Shown one piece after another: positions 28,212 through 38,270 of a stretch of 64,000 nt of DNA; positions within the stretch are counted from its first letter, which is position 1, and the number at the start of each line of letters is the position of its first letter. The translations under genes were made by a program, and so were the position numbers. This DNA is from DASPRG01 sp963796125 (lineage in GTDB: Bacteria > Nitrospirota > Thermodesulfovibrionia > Thermodesulfovibrionales > SM23-35): NCBI GenBank assembly GCA_963796125.1, contig CAWCKM010000022.1, positions 1-64,000 on the forward strand, in the 5' to 3' direction. The notes below the pieces were generated by a model. The model made no database searches and had not been told where the DNA came from. It saw only the letters and a list, made by a program, of their open reading frames with translations.

Positions 28212-28694
28212 ATGGATAATAATTTGCACGACGAAATCGCTCAATTGGCATATGAACTGTATGAGAAGAGTGGCCGGATAGAAGGACGTGACATTGAAAA
28301 CTGGAGTAAGGCAGAGAGAATCGTGAGGTCACGATATACGGTAGGGCGGAATAATGAAGCGATTGCATCCGATAACAGAAAATATAACGGACATGAGAAC
28401 AGAAGGCATAAAAGAGTAGCCGTGAAGGGAGTCCGGGGGTATATGTCACCTTCCTTAAACACAAAAATAATCAACATCAGTGCTGAAGGAGCAGCAGTTG
28501 AGACAACAAAGAGGCTTATAATAAATAAAGAATACAATGTAAAGATCAATCACGGAGGATATGCTTTACGAGTGAAAGGTCGTATAGTCTGGTCTTTGCT
28601 AACCAATATAGAGAGGAAACAATCAGGGGATATCATTGCTGTATATAAAGCCGGCATGAAATTTCAGCACCCTTTGTTTAAAGTAAAGTTGTAA
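28212..28694 (+). CDS. DUF2934 plus PilZ-like protein
   Basis: The start is placed at ATG 28212 (MDNNLHDEIAQLAYELYEKS), where similarity to the 8516-8941 protein begins. The 160-residue product has a DUF2934-type segment, then RRHKRVAVKGVRGYM, IINISAEGAAVETTKRL and KAGMKFQHPLF, a PilZ-like barrel. In the binding motif, DxSxxG is replaced by NISAEGA, so c-di-GMP binding is uncertain. It is paired with the intact PilZ gene just upstream. Confidence 0.78.
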   Translation: MDNNLHDEIAQLAYELYEKSGRIEGRDIENWSKAERIVRSRYTVGRNNEAIASDNRKYNGHENRRHKRVAVKGVRGYMSPSLNTKIINISAEGAAVETTKRLIINKEYNVKINHGGYALRVKGRIVWSLLTNIERKQSGDIIAVYKAGMKFQHPLFKVKL

Positions 28695-28952
28695 AAGAGA
28701 AGATTTGTTCCATCAGACAGTGTAAGACTTACTGTTAGTTTCTTCATCAACTGCGCACAGTGATCATTTCTGATTAGGTGCGCATGACACCTACTTGTCC
28801 GCACTCAATATCTACAGTAAAAAAAGTAACGATTACGGATGGAAAGTGAGAATGAAATGAGGTCGAGGAAACTCTCAGCCCCGTCTCTCAGGAAAATTAA
28901 TGCTACTCTATGAGCCGCCATAGATTCAATACACTTACTTGTATATTTTAGT

Positions 28953-30979
28953 TCACTGCGTTGTTGCACTTTTACAGCTTGAGTATGAAGAATAACCATA
29001 AGCATATGGCATAGCAGATGACTTCTGTATAGGCCCGCGACCCTATACGAATATGTTGTGCCTGAAGTTAGTCCTGTATTGCTATATGATGTGCTATTTG
29101 GGACCTTTGTATTTATCCTCTCCCAGGCAGTTGGTGAAGAACAGGCACCGAATTTCCTGTATATCTGGAAACCTGTCTCATTGGTGCTGTGGTCTGTCCA
29201 TGTGAGGTTTATTCTGCTTGATGATACGGCAGATGCAGTAAGATCTATTGGTTTGTGTGGGACAATTGCTGTATTGGTACTCGGAGAACAAGGCATTGCT
29301 GTTACAGGCTTTCACGTAATAACTGTATGTGGTTGTTGTTGTATTGTCATCATGCACTGTCCATCGGTGTGGCTCACTGTACTAACCCCTGTTGTGGTTA
29401 GTAGAGTCCCACGGTTCTGTACCTTTCTTTCTGTATATCTTAAACCCTGTCTCGTCTGTGGAGTTATCTGTCCACGTCAGCTTTATCTGGCTTTCCGATA
29501 GTGGACGTTGCCTCAGGTTTGTTGGTGCATTTGGTGTTCCTGAAAGGGCTGTTTTAGCTGATGCACAATTGGAATAGGCAGAGTTGCCACTTGCATTGTA
29601 CGCCCTTACACGATAGGCGTATGTGGTATTTGCTGTTAGGCCTGTGTTGGTATGAGTTGTTACGTTTGCTCCTTTTGTTGCAATCTGTGTCAAAGTAGTT
29701 GCAGAATCACTGCAACTTCTTTTCTTTCTATCTTAAAGCCTGTTCATTGTTGGAGTTATCTTTCCACCCAAGGACTTTGCTTGATGAAGTAGCTTTTGCC
29801 GTGAAGTTTGAAGGTGCAGAAGGGGCCGGCAAAATACCCTGTCCATCGCGTACTGGCCAAACAAAAGAATAGTCGACTGCCTTATTGCCGCCACCCGAAA
29901 TAACACCATCTCCCATACCGATGACCCAAACATGATCCGGCGACCCTGAGACAGTAGTAGACGTCCAATAGTAGTGTGGCGCGACATCTGTAAAAGGGTC
30001 TCCCTGCGTCCATTGCCCATTGCCCATTGTATTGGAAATCGCCGGATCGAGATATTTAAAATCAATAAGGCTTTCCAATTCTACCTGGTTCGGCAGCCGC
30101 CAATTTCCTGCCGACGACCCATCGGTCAGCCCGCATTGGCCATGTGCAAGCGCATTTGAATCAGTCAAAGCTTGGCTCCAGGATACTTGACCAAAACATT
30201 CTGCATTCTTGAGCCAGATCAAGCTGGTCAAATTATCTGATACCGTTCCATTGCTGTTGTCGTGAAATCGAGGCGATGGCCAAGAAACTCCTCTTTGAAG
30301 AGCTCCGTCATCTCCCGAATGTTGGGACTGCGTCATACCCGTCTTCCATATGTTTGAAACATACAAAGGATCAGAAGCCCCAAACTGCCCGCCGCGCACC
30401 GGCCAGGCATATCCAACTTCGCTTGGATCGTTCCAACATAACACCCCTCCATCATCATACATGACAACATTCCAATAGGGGGTAGATGACCAGTAGAACC
30501 ATGATTGTACTCCACTCAAGCCATATGTGTTGAGCCATTCAAGATCCATGAGCCGCATGGCAAACTGCCACATGTCTCTTCTCTGTAACCGGCATGCATA
30601 AGACTCCGAAGCTCATTTACGTTCGGGAGCCTCCGTTAGTCATACCGCAGAGCCCGCCGCTGCTATTGATTGATGAAACATAATCCAGTGTCTGTGACCA
30701 CGTCATCATATATGTAAACGGCAAGGCTCTTAACCACGTAAGCCCTGTGAGGTAGTCAATAACGCAGTTACCATTTTGTAAAAACCGTGGGTTCGGCCAG
30801 GCAACGCCTGCTTTAATGTCCCCATCCTGCCCCGTACCTGTACAGCTTATGACATTGCCGTCCGTGTCATAACACTGCTTTTGGCCGGTCCGAGGAAGTT
30901 GAACCGTGCCAGCAAAGGAAACTGCCGGAATTAAAAACAATGCTCCTAAAATTATTAACCAAAAAATCTTTTTAACCAT
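28953..30979 (-). pseudogene. Secreted DUF1566 / fibronectin type III surface protein, several frameshifts
   Basis: A GGGGGGTACAGTT site precedes the ATG at 30979, which opens the signal peptide MVKKIFWLIILGALFLIPAV followed by SFA. DUF1566-type repeats follow: TGLTWLRALPF, LTSLIWLKNAECFGQ, NWRLPNQVELESLIDF and YYWTSTTVSGSPDHVW. Two fibronectin III domains come next (KLTWTDNSTDETGFKIYRKK and NLTWTDHSTNETGFQIYRK). Homology hops between frames near 30600, 29730, 29390 and 29040, and ends in PYAYGYSSYSSCKSATT at a TGA at 28953. A paralogue of the C-terminal part lies at 38389-39232. Probably cell-surface or secreted; ligand unknown. The shifts may be sequencing errors. Confidence 0.7.
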
Positions 30980-31264
30980 AACTGTACCCCCCTCTTTATG
31001 AATCTTAATTTTATCTATGACAGAAATAAGAAACCGACCTTCCACTCTTGGCGGCTCGAACGATTGGTTGGACGGTCATTCTTCTATTCCTTTTCCCTCT
31101 CTATAAATGGTTAAAGTGGCAACGGCCTAAAGAGACCCTTTTATTTACAACGCCCTGCATTATACCCGTCGAATAAAATCCATTTGCTCAATTGCCCATT
31201 AACAAAAACAAGCTTATATGCAGAAACTAAACAGAAACTAAAGGGGTCAAATATAACTATAACT

Positions 31265-32317
31265 AAAGGGGTCGATTCTTTCATATTGACAATCGTTGCT
31301 CCAGCCGTTTTATTAGGGTTTTTATCTCAGGCTGATTCTCCACTCTCTCCCTTAATCGTCTCCTTCCCTGGCTAACTGTGCTGTAATCTAATCCGAACAT
31401 CTTCCCGATTTCAACTCCGGTCATGCCTCCCATCCGATATAACAGATCCATTGATATTTGCCTGTAAAGCCCTCCTTCTGTTTTCAAATCTCCAAAAACC
31501 TTGCCCGTCATTTCCTCGATAACCTTTATAATCTCTTCTTTTGCCCGATAGCTCTTTATCTTGTTCAGCGCAGGACATTCCCTATCCACCTTACTTTTCA
31601 AGAATTGATTCTTTATCCATCCGATAAACTGCTCCCCTCCAAGTATACTCTGCCCCACGATGCTGTCCTTTATTTCAAGTCCGGAGGAAATATCCCCCTA
31701 ATTCTCACCCTGTAAGCCTTTCTCCCTTTGTCGTTGTCTCCACCGTATTCACCTAATACCGTTTCGTAATGGATGCCTTTTTGTTTACTGTTACTATCAA
31801 TATATCCCGGCAGACTGCTCCACTGATAGTCCGCGAGATACCCCATTTTCTGTTCTTCCTGCAGGCTCTTTGTCTTTTTCGTCCTGATTGGGTTTAGATG
31901 GATGTAACGAGAAAGAACTGAAAGATAGGCATCCTTGTCAACGATAATACTTTTGTATCTGCCCTGATAGAGATGTCCCGTCCTCCTATGTCGACGATTG
32001 AAATAGCTCGTATAGGTTATGTTGAAGTGTCGCATGAATGCCCCGAGATTACCAAGAGGTGTCTCCACAAGGAGATGAAAATGGTTGTTCATAAGCACAT
32101 AGCTGTAAAGAATTACACTGTATGTATGAAGGGACTGAAAGAGAATTTTGAGAAACTGCTCACGGTCAAGATCATCTTTGAAGATTTCTTTCCTTTCATT
32201 GCCGCACTTGTCACATGATAGACTGCGTTGGCGTATTGTATTCTTAAGGGTCTTGCCATGCCTATTTTTATAGCATAGTTCCCTATCACTGTCAAGAATA
32301 AAGAATTGACCCCTTTT
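31265..32317 (-). mobile_element. Second RAYT-type element with GGGGTCAATTCTTTAT termini
   Basis: AAAGGGGTCGATTCTTTCAT at 31265-31284 and the complementary ATAAAGAATTGACCCCTTTT at 32298-32317 bracket a broken RAYT gene. A further ACTAAAGGGGTCAAAT lies just outside at about 31238. The GGGGTCA core matches the termini of the first RAYT, but the inner half differs, as expected for a distinct subfamily. Confidence 0.75.
31281..32259 (-). pseudogene. REP-associated tyrosine transposase, two frameshifts
   Basis: Reading starts at MARPLRIQYANAVYHVT (32259). After a shift near 32210 it continues CGNERKEIFKDDLDREQF and LMNNHFHLLVETP (the HUH motif), with the catalytic region in LSRYIHLNPIRT. A second shift near 31677 leads to a C-terminal domain with GVEIGKMFGLDYSTVSQGRR, a helix-turn-helix of DnaA/Trp type. 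Both shifts go in the -1 direction, unlike most shifts in this window, so this copy may be truly dead. Restored length would be about 325 residues. Confidence 0.85.
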
Positions 32318-32510
32318 TACCTTCTTCTTGTTGCTCTTTGTTAGAGAAGAAATTGGTAATAGTTAGTTCTTTCTTACATGTACTACAGAGTTTTGTTGCA
32401 TCTGGATACTTTTCATAATAAATCTGTGGGGTCATCCCATGATACATTTTTCAGGTGATTTCTAAGTTCTCTATTAGAACTATTCTCCTATGACATATTT
32501 TACAGTGCAT
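32318..32510 (-). pseudogene. Remnant of a MucR/Ros-like zinc-finger regulator
   Basis: Minus-strand frames give MHCKICHRRI, then LRNHLKN, then YHGMTPQIYYEKYPDATKL and CSTCKKEL. The order C-x2-C, HLK, HxMTPxxYYxKYPDA, C-x2-C is that of small zinc-finger proteins related to Ros/MucR. At least two frame changes are needed. The frame runs straight into the terminus of the second RAYT element, which may have cut it. Between 32511 and 32830 nothing is recognised. Confidence 0.45.
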
Positions 32511-32830
32511 ACTTATTGCATAACAGATAATTTCTTTTTTAAGTTCACCTTCGGCAGTTCGGCCTCACCCTCCGCTTTCTTGAATTTTTAGGCTTAATAC
32601 TAAATATCGGGGCCTATTGTTTGTAGATAATCTTGAATAATTTTTAGTTTAGATCAATTTTTAATCCTCTGTGGAGTTTAACAAGTTACTTTAAATGTGC
32701 GAAAGATCCGTCAAGGGAATTTGTAGTATTGGGGATGTTTAGTTCTGATGGCGCTTATAAGTAAAAAGATATGGCAAGTTATTTTTAAGACTTCTATATG
32801 CTGCCCTTAATAGGACGTTGTCCCTTTCTT

Positions 32831-34218
32831 TAGTTGAAGTAAGAAGCACCCGTTAAACATATCTTAAGCTGCCTTCTCCTTTACATCAATAATTGATCTC
32901 CGTTGCAGGGTCATCAGCAGTTTCGGTATTTCCTGATATCCATTCACACGTCTGAATTTCTTCTCCGCTCTGAGAATCGCTGCAACAGCCCATCTCTGAA
33001 TCATGTCACCTTTTCGCCACCGTTTCACACGGTCAGTAACTGTCCTCATAATGGAAAAACAAGATTCTATTGGATTGGTGCTGGAAAGGACTTTCTTTAA
33101 ATGGCCTGTGATACCTAACCGGTGAACCGTGAGCGTCTCCTCCAATCCTTCTTCTAAACTCCTCGCTGCACTGGGATTTAGCCGCTCCAGATACTTCACG
33201 GTTAACTCTAAGGACTTCTTTGCGTCTTCATAGTTGGCCATATTATAAGCTGTGCGAAGACGGGTATCAATCGTTCCTTGATGTTCCGGGGGAAGGTGCT
33301 CCTTCACATTCCTTCTTTTATGTTGCTGACATCTCTGCACCGATGCGTCTTTACCAAATATTTTTGTCACCGCCGACCGTAACGCCTTCGATCCATCGAG
33401 AACAAACAGATAATCCTTGCTCGTATCCAGACCTCTGCCCTGCATATCTTCCAGAAGATTTCTGCAGATCTCTGTATTTTCTGTCGCCCCTTGCCATAAC
33501 CCCATCACGTGTTTCTTTCCCGTCACATCTATCCCCAACGATACAATAAGATGCTCTCCTTTGAATTCTATCCCATCAATGAATATCACACAGATATCCA
33601 GATCGGCGAGCGTGCGCTCCAGAAAATCCTTCATCTGCTCAGTCGTAGCCTGGATGAAATGACGGCTTACGCTGGACTTCTTTATCCCGTATCCCTGAAT
33701 AAGCTTTTCAATTGTCTCTTCGTAATTCCGAGATGATATCCCTAAGACCATATCCTTCAGAAGTGTGCTCCTCATTCGCTGAGGATTCTGAAATGCACTG
33801 TATGTATCAAGAGAAACCTCTTTGCCGGCTTTGCTTCGAATCCGAGGCCGATCTATCAAGACCTTCTGCCCCTCAAAACAGACCGTACCAACCTGACTTC
33901 CCCACCAGTGAGCTTGCCGCATAGGGTTCCTTGCATGCTTTTTACCAGCTCTCTGCTCTGCCTCAGATTCTATAACAGCAGAGATAACCATTAACCCTAT
34001 CTCACGACCAAGCTCTTCGACGATCCCTGTCGTCCCAGATAAAACCTCAGCTATCGGAAGAGGCACCTCAATGGTTACCTGTCCCTCCCTGATTTCCCTG
34101 ATTTTACCGTTTGCTTTCCGTGCCATTTTCCGGTATTCTCTTTTCATAAGCGACTCCTTTAAATTTGATGGTTAATAAGGTAAATCAGTTTAATCGAGTC
34201 GCTTACTTACTTCAACTA
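32831..34218 (-). mobile_element. IS256-family insertion sequence
   Basis: Perfect 13-bp inverted repeats TAGTTGAAGTAAG bound the element at 32831-32843 and, as complement, at 34206-34218. They surround one intact transposase gene. Size about 1.39 kb, usual for IS256. No 8-9 bp target duplication is evident next to the repeats. Confidence 0.85.
32864..34147 (-). CDS. IS256-family (Mutator-type) transposase
   Basis: A 427-residue DDE transposase in an intact frame. The catalytic acids are expected in CVIFIDGIEFKGEHLIVSLG (first Asp), FVLDGSKALRSAV (second Asp) and a Glu near STNPIESCFSIMR. VQRCQQHKRRNVKEHLP is the C2H-like signature of the Mutator/IS256 group. The basic N-terminus probably binds the terminal repeats, which lie within 75 bp on both sides. 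The element looks complete and may still be active. Confidence 0.92.
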   Translation of the reverse strand: MKREYRKMARKANGKIREIREGQVTIEVPLPIAEVLSGTTGIVEELGREIGLMVISAVIESEAEQRAGKKHARNPMRQAHWWGSQVGTVCFEGQKVLIDRPRIRSKAGKEVSLDTYSAFQNPQRMRSTLLKDMVLGISSRNYEETIEKLIQGYGIKKSSVSRHFIQATTEQMKDFLERTLADLDICVIFIDGIEFKGEHLIVSLGIDVTGKKHVMGLWQGATENTEICRNLLEDMQGRGLDTSKDYLFVLDGSKALRSAVTKIFGKDASVQRCQQHKRRNVKEHLPPEHQGTIDTRLRTAYNMANYEDAKKSLELTVKYLERLNPSAARSLEEGLEETLTVHRLGITGHLKKVLSSTNPIESCFSIMRTVTDRVKRWRKGDMIQRWAVAAILRAEKKFRRVNGYQEIPKLLMTLQRRSIIDVKEKAA

Positions 34219-34312
34219 TTTGAGGGACATGCTCCTACAAGAGATTGAAATGCGTAATGAATTAATAAGTTCAGACATATTTCGTGATAAAATACAAAGT
34301 ATGGCTCTTGAT

Positions 34313-35311
34313 TTAGACAGTCACTTCTACACGGTTTCTGCCTTTCTTCTTTGCTTCATACATGGCATCGTCTGCCCGTTTTATCAAACCGTCCTCTGTA
34401 TCATTTTCCCTGAATTCTGTTACGCCAAAACTTACTGTAACTTTTCCAACATCTTCAAACGTGGAGTTTTCTATTATTTCCCTTATTCTCTCTGCCAATG
34501 CAGAAGCCTCTTTTAAATTGGTTTCTGAAGAAATTATCATGAATTCTTCACCACCCCATCTAACAAAGTAGTCTATTTTTCTTATGCTCTCTCTTACAAT
34601 ATCAGCTATGGTTTTTAATACATAGTCGCCGGCACTATGCCCGTATCTGTCATTTACTTTCTTAAAGCGGTCAATATCAAATATTATTATGGATAATGGT
34701 TGATTGTGTCTCTTAACTCTCTCTATTTCTCTTTCTAATATTTCATGACACTTTGTTCTGTTATAGGCTCCTGTCAGTTTGTCTGTTGCTGCAAGTCTTC
34801 TGAGTTCCTCCTCCGCCAGTTTACGCCCGGTGATGTCTTCAATTAACCCGTCATAATGCGTCATCAGTCCTTGATGATCACGGTGGGGCACCATGGTGTT
34901 GCGAATCCAAACCACTTTACCATCACGGCGGATTATCCGATGTTCAATGGGCGGAACCTCATTGCCGGCGAGTATCTTATTGATCGAATTTTCTACCATC
35001 ACCTTGTCATCCGGGTAGATCATCCTGTGCCATAAATAGGGATTGGATTCGTAATCCTCAGGATGGTACCCTGTGATTGGAAGACATCCTATGCTATGGC
35101 TTGTAGAGATTGCATACCCATCTCTGACTTCTACTGAATAAGTATAGGCGGTAACTGCATTGATCAACCGTTTGTAGCGTTCTTCACTTTCTCTAAGCGC
35201 CTGCTCTGTTTGCTTGCGCTGTGCTTCCAATCTTTCAAAATCAGCAATCCGCTGACGTAATGCCTCCAATTCATTTATAAGCTGCTCTTTTGTGTACTCT
35301 TCATTTGTCAT
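34313..35311 (-). CDS. PAS-GGDEF diguanylate cyclase
   Basis: A 332-residue cytoplasmic signalling protein. A short coiled coil (residues 5-45, ELEALRQRIADFERLEAQRK) leads into a PAS domain ending in the PAC-type HRIIRRDGKVVWIRNTMVP and GLIEDITGRKLAEEEL. The C-terminal GGDEF domain has FDIDRFKKVNDRYGH, a catalytic RWGGEEF, and an inhibitory-site RKID at the expected distance before it. It should make cyclic di-GMP, the ligand of the PilZ proteins encoded at 8.5 and 28 kb. It sits next to the IS256 element. Confidence 0.93.
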   Translation of the reverse strand: MTNEEYTKEQLINELEALRQRIADFERLEAQRKQTEQALRESEERYKRLINAVTAYTYSVEVRDGYAISTSHSIGCLPITGYHPEDYESNPYLWHRMIYPDDKVMVENSINKILAGNEVPPIEHRIIRRDGKVVWIRNTMVPHRDHQGLMTHYDGLIEDITGRKLAEEELRRLAATDKLTGAYNRTKCHEILEREIERVKRHNQPLSIIIFDIDRFKKVNDRYGHSAGDYVLKTIADIVRESIRKIDYFVRWGGEEFMIISSETNLKEASALAERIREIIENSTFEDVGKVTVSFGVTEFRENDTEDGLIKRADDAMYEAKKKGRNRVEVTV

Positions 35312-35384
35312 GCGTATAATGGATAATAGAAGGCGAATTCATACATATTTGTTTCAATTATAATATACATAAAGTGTCTTTGTC

Positions 35385-35480
35385 CGTCATGCCCGCAGGT
35401 TCCCTGCTTACAACTTGCGGGGACAGGCTCCAGCGGGCATCCAGGTTTTTCTGGATTCCCTGGTCAAGCCGGAAAAAGAC
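35385..35480. repeat. Dispersed inverted repeat, diverged copy
   Basis: CCGTCATGCCCGCAGG faces CCAGCGGGCATCC, then TCTGGATTCCCTGG faces CAAGCCGGAAAAAGAC. It fills the gap between the diguanylate cyclase and the next methyltransferase gene. Confidence 0.6.
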
Positions 35481-35566
35481 AAAAACAAATCCTCTGAGTT
35501 CAAATTGCCCGCAACAATTTCTTTTATTCGTGAAATGTTATACGATTAGAGGCCGGGGGTAACATT

Positions 35567-36586
35567 ATGAAATTTAAATATCTCTTTACCGTGCTTCGTA
35601 CAATGAAAATACCCGGTCTGTTTCCGATCATTAAAGACTGGCAATCTTTCCTGAGGATGCATTTTATCTATGCTGCAATTGAATCAGGTCTTCTTGAAGC
35701 TTTGGGCACTCCCTCCTCCAGAGAGGAGTTGGTTCAAAAACTTAATGTAAAGCGGCCGGAGATCCTTGATGCACTCCTTGATGTCGGGCTTTCAGTCAAA
35801 GAACTCGCATATAAAAACGGCTCATACAGTATTAAAGGGAAAAGATCCAAAGCTGTTATAGGTAGCAAAGGCGATGTGTTGGTGTCTATGATTCAAGCTA
35901 ATATAACTTATTACAGTTCTGCATATCGTGGCGCAGCAGACCGTATGCACGGAGCTCCGCTTGGTAATGATCTTGAGAAAATAGGCGGCTTGGTCGCAAG
36001 ATTCTCAAAAATCGGCGAACCTTTCATTAAGGAGTTTATCGAAGATATTGTTATTGGAAAAGATTCCATGAGGATTCTGGATGTCGGATGTGGGTCAGGA
36101 ATATTCCTGCAAAGTATTTTTAACGCCAATCACGCGGCAATCGGCATCGGCATCGATATAGACAAGGTGGTAGTCGAGCAAGCCAGGCAAAACATTGAAA
36201 AATGGGGACTGAATGATAAGTTCAGGATTATCGCAGGAGATATCCGTGTTTCTCCTGATAGTCTCGACGGCCCTTTTGACTTAATAACATTGTTTAATAT
36301 TCTTTACTATTTCCCTTCTGAGGAACGTCTTGAATTGCTACGGAGACTTCGTTCAATCCTGGCCCCTCGTGGCACAATAGCTATTGCTATGAATTTGCGG
36401 AGCAGAGGCAAAGACCTTGGAGCGGCAAATCTTAATATGGTTAATGCTTCCCTTAAAGGATTAACGCCTTTGCCTGATCTGGATGAAATTACAATTCAGT
36501 TAAAGAGCAGCGGTTTTAATAAGATCAAGCCACAAAGACTTATTCCGACAAGCACATTTTATGGAATTGCCGCCAATATTGAGTGA
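35567..36586 (+). CDS. SAM-dependent methyltransferase with N-terminal winged-helix-like domain
   Basis: A 339-residue protein with the architecture of small-molecule O- or C-methyltransferases. The N-terminal helical region (FIYAAIESGLLEALGTPSS, REELVQKLNV, EILDALLDVGLS) resembles a dimerisation winged helix. The Rossmann domain then has ILDVGCGSGIFLQSI, GIDIDKVVVEQARQN, AGDIR and LFNILYYFPSEERL. Substrates of relatives include polyketides, bacteriochlorophyll precursors and quinones; none is implied by the neighbours. Confidence 0.85.
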   Translation: MKFKYLFTVLRTMKIPGLFPIIKDWQSFLRMHFIYAAIESGLLEALGTPSSREELVQKLNVKRPEILDALLDVGLSVKELAYKNGSYSIKGKRSKAVIGSKGDVLVSMIQANITYYSSAYRGAADRMHGAPLGNDLEKIGGLVARFSKIGEPFIKEFIEDIVIGKDSMRILDVGCGSGIFLQSIFNANHAAIGIGIDIDKVVVEQARQNIEKWGLNDKFRIIAGDIRVSPDSLDGPFDLITLFNILYYFPSEERLELLRRLRSILAPRGTIAIAMNLRSRGKDLGAANLNMVNASLKGLTPLPDLDEITIQLKSSGFNKIKPQRLIPTSTFYGIAANIE

Positions 36587-36810
36587 TTAATTTCAGGCTT
36601 AGCAATCTGTGATATATATGCCATCTGTCAGTTCGGGAATCGCTGTTTTCACTGGTATTTTTCTGTATATTTAAGGCTGGCACTTAGAATGTTGACCTCT
36701 CTTTAAGGTGCCGAATTGGTACCTTAAAAGCTCATCATATTCTTTTTTGTTGAGTTGAAACATGCAGTAATGGAAAACGTCTTTATGTTGCGTCTCACAT
36801 AAGTTAATTT

Positions 36811-36879
36811 TGTAAGACAAACACCTACAAGAAAATCAGAAAAACACCGATACTCTAATCTGTTTTTTTACAGTATACA
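36811..36879 (+). promoter_or_regulatory. Shared multi-palindrome promoter, copy E
   Basis: TGTAAG-N7-CCTACA at 36811-36829, five bases, ATCAG-N7-CCGAT at 36835-36851, then 22 bp to TATACA at 36874-36879. Compact form, like copy C. It lies 115 bp before the small DUF3303-like gene. The remaining part of the 36587-36993 gap shows no other signal. Confidence 0.75.
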
Positions 36880-36993
36880 TTATCTGGGAGTAAAGATTTC
36901 GAACAACTCAAATGATAAGAAAAGAGGATTGCATGTCAAAAAGAATCATACAGAGAGCACTATATTTAAAAACCTCAAATGAAAGGATTTACT

Positions 36994-37254
36994 ATGCCGT
37001 CTATAGCTATATTCACCTTCGATCCTCAGAAGTTCGATGAAGTTTTTGAAAGACGAAAGCAAGAACGAGCGTCCGCATGCGGAAAAACAAAAATACTTGG
37101 TGAGTGGTGCGATACAAAAAATGGCCGAGTAGTTCGCCTTGTTGAAGGTGGAGATCTTGGAGCAGTCTTAGCTGCTTACCGCATGTGGTCTGATCTTGGA
37201 ACCCTGAAAATATTTCCTGTAACGGATACGACAGAATTGATTGACCATGTTTGA
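36994..37254 (+). CDS. Small alpha/beta protein, DUF3303-like
   Basis: The start at ATG 36994 is preferred to one at 36979 because GAAAGGA lies 6 bases before it. The 86-residue product (MPSIAIFTFDPQKFDEVFER, then EWCDTKNGRVVRLVEGGDLG, AYRMWSDLGTLKIFPVTDT) has a beta-alpha-beta pattern like dimeric ferredoxin-fold DUF3303 proteins. The relation is a judgement from pattern, not proven. Its function is unknown. Expression from promoter copy E would tie it to the sod and pentose-phosphate genes. Confidence 0.6.
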   Translation: MPSIAIFTFDPQKFDEVFERRKQERASACGKTKILGEWCDTKNGRVVRLVEGGDLGAVLAAYRMWSDLGTLKIFPVTDTTELIDHV

Positions 37255-37532
37255 AGAGAACAATTCCCCTCCTTTCTTTTGAACTTCAAAGTGTAGCTTT
37301 GTAGGCGCAGCCCTCGAAAATGCTATGTTTAGTTCGGGGCGGGGCGAAGATGCACAGAAATTCATAGACTCATGAGAGTCATCTTTGCAATGCTGTCGCA
37401 CAGAACATATTTTCAGGAGGAGTGTATATAGTTGACTGAAACAAACGCTTCCTAATATCTCGATAGAAAGCAAGGGTTCACTTAAAAGTGAATGCCTTGC
37501 AGGGTTTTTGATCTGCGTCGAGAACTTACCAG

Positions 37533-37584
37533 AGTGTGATTTTTTAAATATCTTCTCACAACATAACATTTCAAACAGAAATCC
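37533..37584. repeat. Direct repeat, copy 1
   Basis: AGTGTGATTTTTTAAATAT, then CAACATAACATTTCAAACAG, matches 38271-38320 (AGTGTGATTTTTAAATAT, GCAGCATTTCAAACTTAAAT) over about 50 bp, at roughly 70 percent by eye. Both lie upstream of genes for exported proteins. No gene is seen in 37255-37672. Confidence 0.5.
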
Positions 37585-37672
37585 TTACCCACATTTAAAA
37601 TATTTGTTTACAAATCCTTCACAAGAAAAGTACAATTATCTAAATTTTTTTGGAAAAGGGGGTGAGGGAGGT

Positions 37673-38030
37673 ATGATGAGAAACAAAATCATCGCTATGT
37701 TTATCATTCTTGGTCTTGTTGTCGGCGGATCGTTGAGTGTTTATGCTGCTGAAAAAGGGGTGGTCTGCTGAGCCCGCAAAAAAGGAGATGACAACTCCTC
37801 AGAAGCAACCTGCTAAGGTTGCACCAGAGAATCAGCCTGCTGGCAAAAAGGAAGCTACAACAGAAACACAGCCTCATATGAAAGCTGCTCTCGAATCGTT
37901 ACGGAAAGCTCTGGCAGAGTTGGAGAAAAGTTCCTCTGATAAAGGCGGACACAGGGAAAAGGCGATCGACCTCGTCAGGCGTGCTATTGATGAAGTGAAA
38001 GAGGGCTTGCAATACGATGTCAAGCACTAA
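37673..38030 (+). CDS. Small exported helical protein, one frameshift
   Basis: A signal peptide (MRNKIIAMFIILGLVVGG, cleaved after SVYAA) follows a GGGAGG ribosome site. The frame breaks in an AAAAAGGGG run near 37755. Dropping one G joins AAEKG to WSAEPAKKEMT. The mature part is Lys/Glu/Ala-rich, with a Pro-Gln linker and then a helix (MKAALESLRKALAELEKSSS, REKAIDLVRRAIDEVKEGL), as in small periplasmic helical repeat proteins. About 118 residues when restored. No function is known. A strong terminator follows 17 bases later. Confidence 0.7.
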
Positions 38031-38046
38031 GTAATCTCTTAAAAAA

Positions 38047-38078
38047 AGGCCCTGCCTTTTGTCAGGGCCTTTTTTTTT
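38047..38078 (+). terminator. Intrinsic terminator
   Basis: Stem AGGCCCTG (38047-38054) with CAGGGCCT (38063-38070), 8-base loop, and eight T residues after the stem. Preceding A residues make it usable in both directions. Confidence 0.92.
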
Positions 38079-38270
38079 ATGAAATGTATTGATATTTTCA
38101 GCCTATAATAATGTCTTCGAGTTTAAAAACCCAGAGGGTGACAACTAACGAGTTTTTAGACAGGCTCCCACATCCTATGTTCTTCAAGCATGTTTTCTCT
38201 CTTGTAGATCCTGAAATAGATTCAGTATGACAGGCTGGAAAATTCTGACCCTTCATTTAGTACTTCCTGC

